Below, piece by piece: positions 57,301 through 64,000 of a DNA stretch of 64,000 nt; position 1 is the stretch's first letter; each line of letters opens with the position of its first letter. The DNA is taken from assembly GCA_014218235.1 (NCBI GenBank), contig JACBKR010000781.1, positions 1,393,001-1,457,000 of the forward strand. The letters are read 5' to 3'. The translations under genes were made by a program, and so were the position numbers. This DNA comes from Colocasia esculenta. Taxonomy: Eukaryota; Streptophyta; Magnoliopsida; Alismatales; Araceae. The notes beneath the pieces were generated by a model. It was not told where the DNA came from. It ran no database searches and saw only the letters and a program-made list of their open reading frames with translations.

Positions 57301-59559
57301 ATGGGTGGAGTGCATGCATTATGGGAAGGACAAGGAAGACCTGTGTTTGGGAACAGAGGATCAAGTGTGGTGTGAGAGCTGTGTGATTTTTATGTGATCA
57401 GAGACTTGTGCAGTTAAGGATGAAATTCAACAGCTCTTATTGGCTGTGGAAATGGAATATACTATGAGTATTGCTTTGTTCCAGTTTTGTAAAGTAGCAT
57501 CGATGAGTATTCTCAAAAGTGAGTGGATATTTTGTTGTAACTTTCTAGTGTTCCATGAAGTCCCATAGGCTTCTTCTGTTTAAAAGTATCCATTCTTTGA
57601 ACTTTGCCTTTCTAGGTTTCTGAGAAAGCTTCTTACTGAAGATTTGCCTCGACTCTTTGTTCGTCCAAAAAAGATTGTTCTTGATTTCCAGAAGGGAAAG
57701 GCTCTTGGTCTTGTTCCAGATGATTTCAAAACCGACACAATTCAAGAAGGAAACAAAGATTTTGTTGGAGAATTGTCTGTTACCCTTGTGGATGCTCGGA
57801 GCGTTCCATATCTCTTCTTAGGTATATCTTCTCCTATACTTGATTTGTTTTTCCTCTTTGGCTTCCTTACTGAATTTTCTATCTTTTTAGCAGCAACCTT
57901 TAAAGGATTCATGTAACATCTACTGTGAACCTCTGTCTATATTTAAGCTTAATAATGTTTCTCAATCATTCTTTTCCTCTAGTTTTGACTTCAATTTCAC
58001 TGATTCCTGGCTTGTTGCTTGTACTTGTCAGCAAAGACCGATCCATATGTTGTCTTAAGCATGGGTGATCAAGTGATTCGTAGTAAAAGAAATAGTCAGA
58101 CTACTGTTATTGGACCACCTGGAAAGCCTATTTGGAATCAAGTATTGCTTCTCTATCCTTGGCTTGGTTTTAGCTCTAAACAAAATTTTGAATGTTGAGG
58201 GCTTGCTCAGGTCCAAACCTATGGTATTTTTGCAGGATTTCCATATGCTGGTTGCCAACCCTAGAAAGCAGAAGCTACTTATCCAAGTAAGAGATTCTGT
58301 TGGTTTGACAGACTTCATGGTTGGCAGTGGGGAGGTAAACCTAGTGAATCATAGCCCAGATGAACATATTCACATTTTTAAAAGGCTATCTTATATTCTC
58401 GCAACCCCAAACTTGTGCACTGTATCATTCCTGTTTTCCTTAATTTGATTCTACTATTACTCCATCTTCCACACTGAAAAAATATATGATGCCATTGATG
58501 CTATTCGGGACAGCATTTCTAGGCTCATTTTATATTTTTATGTTAGAAGAATAAGTATCAAGTATGTAATGGCATTTGGAGGGTCCTGTATCTAGAGCTC
58601 CACATGGATGACATGTGCATCCATATTCTTTGTAACGAGTTGAAGCAAATCTAATGGCTTATGTTATCCCCTTCCGCTTGATAACAGCATTGGTCGTTAG
58701 ATTCTCAAACATGATCACCATTGTTCAGTGTTGGAACATGAATGCTTAATTTCCTTTAGCATTGTAAAACTCCACTTCAGATTGATACATCTGCCACTAA
58801 ATCAAGTATCCCTTCTTTCTTGGCATCCAATGTACAGTAGTTAAGGTGTTGGCAATCAAATAGAAATGCTCATATCTCATGCTTTTTCTTTTGAGAAATA
58901 TGGCTTTTGCTTACCATTGTTATAACTATTCTAGGTTGAGCTTGGATCTCTCCAAGACACAGTGCCAACTGATAGGGTGATAGCTCTAAGGAAACGTTGG
59001 GGATTTCCTGGAAAAAGTTCTTGTGGAGAAATATTGTTGCGTCTTACATATAAAGCATATGTTGAAGATGAAGAGGAAGATGTTGCGAAAATAGATGTTG
59101 TGGATGGTGAGACTTCGGATGATGAGATGGATTATGGTGAAACAAATGACTTCTACAAACAAAATGAGGGGGCATATACTGTTAAGGAAAGAGAATCTTT
59201 TATTGATGTATTGGCTGCATTGATTGTAAGTGAAGAATTCCAAGGCATAGTGGCATCTGAGACAGGAAACTCTAATTTTTTCGAAGAGTCCATAAACACC
59301 AAACCATCTGCATCAAGACCAGTGGGTCAAAATGCTGACTTCTCTCTTCTTGACTCTCCGACTCCTCCTGGAAATCCAGGTGGTAATTCTCTTTTCATGT
59401 TTCTTTTTCTTAGCTTGGTAAGTTGACTCGGCAGAGTTTACTAGTTTTGCTAATTGAAGTCTGTCTGCAGAGAATGCACTGCTATGGTATGCTGTGATAA
59501 CAAGTGTAGCTGTATTAACTTCTATTAATGTGGGTGGTTCAAGTTTGTTCAATCCTTAA
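54313..59559 (+). CDS. NTMC2T5: NTMC2T5-type SMP and C2 domain membrane protein
   Basis: Predicted lipid-transfer and tethering protein of the synaptotagmin/tricalbin-like NTMC2 family, type 5. Exons: 54313-55133, 55719-55960, 56389-56407, 57616-57821, 58032-58141, 58236-58334, 58935-59379 and 59471-59559; all introns are GT-AG and the frame joins to 676 aa. A basic Ser/Arg-rich N-terminus (possible plastid targeting) precedes a hydrophobic segment at about 146-165 (IIGLFVFFFFFGVIFDKFW). The SMP domain, about 198-385, includes VEWVNMVLGKLWRVYREGIE and a tract ending FNLM-AIPVLSM across the microexon. The C2 domain, about 405-550, has KTDPYVVLSMGDQVIRS and IWNQDFHMLVANP; its loop aspartates are only partly kept. 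An acidic linker follows. The last exon gives a C-terminal membrane helix (ALLWYAVITSVAVL) and ends SSLFNP. The stop codon before the ATG supports this start. Confidence 0.92.
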
Positions 59560-61837
59560 TCCAGCACCCAAACATATGCTGAGAAGCAAAGTAGCATGCT
59601 TCATATGATCCTGGTAACCCTGAATATACCTTTCATCTGACTAGTTCTTTTGCTTCAAACTTAGTCTGTTATATTAGTGTGTTGCTCATGGATGATGTGA
59701 AGATAGGTTAATTCTGATTCGTTCTCCTCTTTGCACAGTTTGAACCTTGAATTGTAAAAATTACAAAGCATGGCTGCTTCAATAGTATCTTAACTTCCCG
59801 CAAAGGTATTTGGCTTTGATCTGGTTATATTTCTTCCAAGTAGGTTTGATATATTTAAGGTAGTCCTGGTACATTTTCCTGATGTCCTCTCTTCTTTCGC
59901 CCTCAGAATGTTCATAGTCAAAATTCCCCTTTGGAATACTGTTATGGATTACACATCGGTGCAAAATATGCTCATGATCCATTTTTTGGATAGAACACTT
60001 TCTAGCATAGGTTAATCACCAAGAATTACTTTCATTCTGTTTGTATTCATGTTTGAGTAGTTCTATGATAGAACATGTTACTACTTTGGTTTGAGTAACT
60101 ATGATAGAACATCTTACTACTTGGGTCAGTTGGATTTATATATTAATTGTTTCAATTTGTTTGCTGTCACTCTTACATATGTGCATTTCCATCCGGTGTT
60201 TGATGTGATACCTTTTTGTATGTCACATAGCAATAACTCTGCTCAGATTGATCGAATGACATGTGAGTCACTGAAAAATACAGGATTTGGAAGTCTATTA
60301 TGTAGTTAATTTTCTGGCATAGCATAGGTTCATTTTTACTGTCTGGATAGCTCATCATGTTCTATTTTTCCATGTATGTGCAGGCAAAACTCTCGGGCTA
60401 ATTCCACCCGTGATAACATTGGAAGTGGTTGCTTAGCGGGATACTCACATTATTCCCGTTCCTAGAACTTGGCGTATTGATAGAGAAATTTGTTTGATTT
60501 GTTTCCTAACATATTGCATTGCTGTGTCCATCCTCTTTTTCATCACACAGTTGCATTCTTAAGTTCAACCACGCAATCGGTTCAAGCAAATAAAGAGCCA
60601 GAAACCATGAACAGTATGATGACGGTATGGTGAACTTACGCTGGTTATTTACTCAACTAAATGGCGGCAAACTACTGTCTTAACTTAGAGGTGTAGTTCA
60701 TATTCCCTTTCAACATGTCAATGTGTACATTGCAAGTCTGTTCTGTGGAGATGCTCACACGAATATGTATATGTCATCATGACTTCTTCGAGCGAATTGT
60801 AGTACTTGTCATTTTAGATAACAAGGGGAAAATGGACGTTGTTACAAGATTCAGATCTTACGATGTTACAATGTCGCATAGACAACTTTTTTTTTTCCCG
60901 TGCCCAGACTTTCCAATCGAAGTAGACTACTTGTACCTGCGAATGACACTACTTGGTAGACTGAAGGCCTTGTTCATTTGATTCTGGGATTGATGCCCTG
61001 GACAGAAGCGCTTCTTCATTTGGGTCTGGAATTGGTACCGAGAACTAACTGTTCCTTAACTTGGAGACATCAGCTAACCTGTAGAAGAGGGGGGGGGGGG
61101 GGGTTCAGGGTTTAAAAACATCAGCTAATTACCCATAGCTGGGTAATTCCTTCGTTAGGCAGTCTGTGAACCTTCTGTATAAGGCCATGTCCACTTGAGT
61201 TTTAATATAATGGTAGCATGGAGCAGTTAACCATGTGCTTTTGCAATGTTCATGTTCTACATGATATTTGATTGCATGTACATGGTCCGTAACCACCTGC
61301 ACCAGACCTTCTAAACGTAACAAATATAAGGTTTGGAATCGTCTCGAAGAGCGTAACTCCAATCATTGTAAGATTTGAAAACCAAGTTAAAGTTTCTTTC
61401 GGAAGGTGGGCTTCTTTGGGAAGTTCAAGTTGAACACGGAGGTCGGTGTCGTGGAAAACATAATTTTGAGATGAAAAATATTTATTGCATGCCTTATTTT
61501 TATTGATCAATACGCAAGTGACACATTATATTTATTTATTTATTAGTCAATAAAGGATCCTAGACGTGCATCTTAGTTATACGTCTAATGTACAATAAGT
61601 ATTTCTTTTTGAGATATGTGGAAACTGAAAAGATATGATTTTGAGAAATACTTTCTACCCATAAAACAAATCTCAGTGTTTTTCTACAAAACTTTCTCAC
61701 CATTTTCAGTTTGTGACTTCGTTGTGTTTGGTTACATTTTTTTTATCAATTTTTTTCTTTTCAAATTTTAAAAAAGAATAGATAGCCACGAACACCACGT
61801 TTGGTAAGCTCTCTCTTATTTTGGGGAAGAAATCCTA
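59560..61837. other. 3' flank and intergenic DNA
   Basis: Probable 3' UTR of the NTMC2T5-like gene near its start, then unassigned sequence. It contains one protein-like minus-strand frame (59779-59982), an aataaa at 60588-60593 and a G run at about 61090-61103. Minus-strand frames at 61129-61510 are not recognisable. Confidence 0.4.
59779..59982 (-). pseudogene. Short protein-like ORF, unknown
   Basis: 67 codons with protein-like composition (HNSIPKGNFDYEHSEGERRE, then DIRKMYQDYLKYIKPTWKKY), unlike the random frames nearby. I do not recognise the family. It lies antisense and downstream of the NTMC2T5-like gene, with no visible promoter or second exon. It could be an exon of an unseen gene, a captured gene fragment, or chance. 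Confidence 0.3.
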
Positions 61838-64000
61838 TGTAACGTCGCGCATTTTTCGGATCCTCGTGGATCTAAGTTTAGCGGGTTTGGTGGCTAGTGA
61901 GTGGCCCATTAGCTTATGTTTTCAGGTGCCCGCATGTGTTGTGAGGCTTGGTGGGCCGGCAGTTGGGCCCAAAGCGCTCACAGGTTTTGTGCATGTGAAC
62001 GCGACAGAGGCTTGGGTCGCGTTCTTAACGCGACAACCTTAAGGGTTGCATTCACGTTGCCGTTGTTAGGCGGTTCTCGTCTGCATGGCTGCCGCGTGTC
62101 GCGCGCCGGGCAGCCAGCTGACGTCAGCAATAGGATCGCGACGGCCGCCTGGGTCGCGATCAAGTCGCGACAGATGTGTAGGTCGCGATATGAACCGCTG
62201 TGCATTTTTAAAGAGGTTTTCGCCGAACAGAGCAGGGGAAGCTCTGCTCGACCTGGAGGAGCTGCTGCGGAGCTCCCTCGGGCGATTTGGCTTGTTGAGG
62301 TCATGCTCGGTGAGTTCTAGCCGTGAGGACGTCGTGTGGAGCGGGGGGAAACGCCGGGAATTCGTGTTCTTCGTGAAGGTAGGGAGTTTCCACCTCATTT
62401 GATGCGTGGATTGTGTGTGCGATGCGTGTGATGCGTTTCCTGCTTTTAAAACTATAGATATCATGCTAGGATTTACACTAAAGCATGAAAAATGTGAATT
62501 AAACATGGTTTGTGTGATGTGGGGTGGTAATTCGGAGTGAGGATCCGGATTAGGGTTCCTGCCTGTGAAGGCGACGGAACCCACTGTCGCGACAGGACTA
62601 CCCGTCGTGACAAGGATTTCTTATCGCACCATATCATAGCGTCGCGATAAGAAGGCGGTCTTGTCCCAAGTCGCGATATCAGCCGTGGGGTCTTTTGATG
62701 CATGTTTTTAAAGTACGTTTATCTGATTATTTATTAAGTATTGTGCATGGCACCGGTTTGTGGTGCGTTGACACATGTAGTGATCGTAGGGCACGGTGCT
62801 CACTAGCTGAGCATGTTTTACGTGGTTGGCGTGTCACTTGTGTCATATATGTAGAGTTTTCGTGGTTTGGGTGTGTGCATGGCACATACATTATCGAGGT
62901 GTAAATCTTATGATTTATCATAGTAGTTGGGCAGTGAGGTTCCTGTGTGAGCCTAGCTGTGACTTTGTGGTGTTTTCATGATTTGTGTGTCATGCAAGTG
63001 TGTGCATGGTTAGTGGTTCGACGTTATGATTATTATAATATAGTTTGTGTAGTTACCTTGAGGTGTTTGGGCAGTGAAGGTCATGTGCGGACCTAGCCCT
63101 GGTCTGTTGTTGTCCTTTGAGGAATATTATTTTGATTTATGTGTTAAGTAATATGTGTTGCTATGGAGGTCACAAGATGACCGAGGATAAGCAAGTTAAT
63201 GTTATATGATTGAGGTTTATATATGTGTTAGTGTAGGATAGCTTGAGGGTCACATGGTGACCGGTGTTAAGCTAATCCTAACACAGGTACATCATGGTTT
63301 ATAAATAAAGATTATATATGTATATATCGAGATTTGTGCATTGCTGAGTTTGGTGGTCCGTCGCCTATTCCGGAATGCCTCTCTAGTCGGGTACCCCAGG
63401 TTCTGTGTGAGCCAGGCACGTGTGTTTCTTATGCTCGGGGTTTGTCCCGATACTTGTGTTGTACCGTCGAGGTCTGTGTCGTCTGCCTGGACACCCTCAC
63501 TCCTGTGTTTGAGTTGTACGTCCGGGTGAGGGAAAGACGACAGTAGGGCAACGACTTGTGTTTGTGGGTGTGCAGTCGCTTGTAGCGCGCTCGTAGTTGG
63601 GGGTACGGACACCAGTAGTCGACACTGATCCCAGCTAGTCTTGTTTTCCAGTGCCTCACTTTAGGGAGCTTAGGCCAAAGTCCCTAAAGGTGCCAGGCAT
63701 GGGCCTGCAGTTGTGTGGTCTGCAAGTGTGGTGTTTGTTGGTCTCCACTGTTCTTTGGCCTGTGTGGCTGTGGAGCGGCAATTGGACCTTTCGTCCGTGA
63801 CTGCGAGACTGAGAGGTAGTTCTTGTGTTGTGTTGTCCGGGTTGGATACTAGCGTCATGAACCAGTAGTCCGTTCCCATGTGGTGGCGTCGTTCCTTTCC
63901 GACTCGTGCTTTGCCACTGGCTGTGGCTCGTGAGTTTGTGACTCGTGGTCGAGGTTTGACCCGTTCGAGGTGTGCCTTGGTGTTGGCACAATTGTGACTG
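61838..64000 (+). mobile_element. 5' LTR of a further gypsy element (element 3)
   Basis: Plus-strand LTR starting TGTAACGTCGCGCA, the reverse of the terminal block of the element 1/2 LTRs. From about 63340 it aligns with those LTRs (reversed): gtaccccaggttctgtgtga, tgttgtaccgtcgaggtctg, ggacctttcgtccgtgactg. The first 1.5 kb is diverged, so it is a related but distinct subfamily. The LTR runs off the window; primer site and genes are not visible. Confidence 0.8.

Noticed and set aside
60382..60436. Possible extra last exon of the NTMC2T5-like gene after a gcag acceptor
   Set aside because: The short frame (KTLGLIPPVITLEVV) is interesting, but the exon at 59471-59559 already gives the expected C-terminus and stop.
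61129..61510. Two overlapping minus-strand frames (86 and 77 codons)
   Set aside because: Some protein-like stretches, but no recognisable motif and a shift between the frames. Not enough to call a gene or pseudogene.

Overview
This looks like nuclear DNA of a flowering plant. It has spliced and intronless plant genes (an NPH3/RPT2-like protein, a mitochondrial-type PPR protein and an SMP-C2 lipid-transfer protein of the NTMC2T5 type) set in a dense field of plant transposable elements: Ty3/gypsy chromovirus-type and Ty1/copia LTR elements, MULE-, hAT- and Tourist-like DNA elements, and tRNA-derived SINE-like units. The GC-rich coding exons next to AT-rich intergenic DNA would suit a monocot or magnoliid, but I cannot name the species. 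There is no bacterial, plastid or CRISPR content.

Layout. 1-3286: end of a minus-strand gypsy element (gag, primer-binding site, 2.3-kb LTR). 3.3-11.3 kb: intergenic DNA with small DNA transposons, SINE-like units, a CT microsatellite and a 1.48-kb foldback element with 9-bp target duplications. 11.6-14.65 kb: a three-exon NPH3/RPT2-like gene (minus). 16.9-21.4 kb: a decayed copia element (minus) whose short 3' LTR was split by a 1.29-kb MULE-type element filled with a 21-bp minisatellite. 21.4-29.2 kb: mostly unassignable, with a hAT-like MITE and a copia-like solo LTR. 29.2-30.5 kb: an intronless PPR gene (minus). 31.15-31.96 kb: a solo LTR with a perfect 5-bp target duplication. 33.7-36.0 kb: a decayed hAT transposase (minus). 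36.2-37.7 kb: an LTR fragment and a degenerate tandem repeat. 37.85-51.65 kb: a three-level nest, a poly(A) retroposon with a 15-bp target duplication, interrupted by a 12.5-kb gypsy element, itself interrupted by a 3.7-kb LTR. 52-53.1 kb: an LTR-like segment with a duplicated promoter. 54.3-59.56 kb: an eight-exon NTMC2T5-like gene (plus) with a 19-nt microexon. 61.84-64 kb: the first LTR of another gypsy element entering from the right.

The three host genes do not form an evident pathway (blue-light-type signalling adaptor, organelle RNA or ribosome function, membrane contact-site lipid transfer). Most of the remaining DNA records layered transposition, and the order of several insertions can be read from target-site duplications. 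All coordinates and motifs were read by eye; family names rest on recognised motifs and not on database searches.
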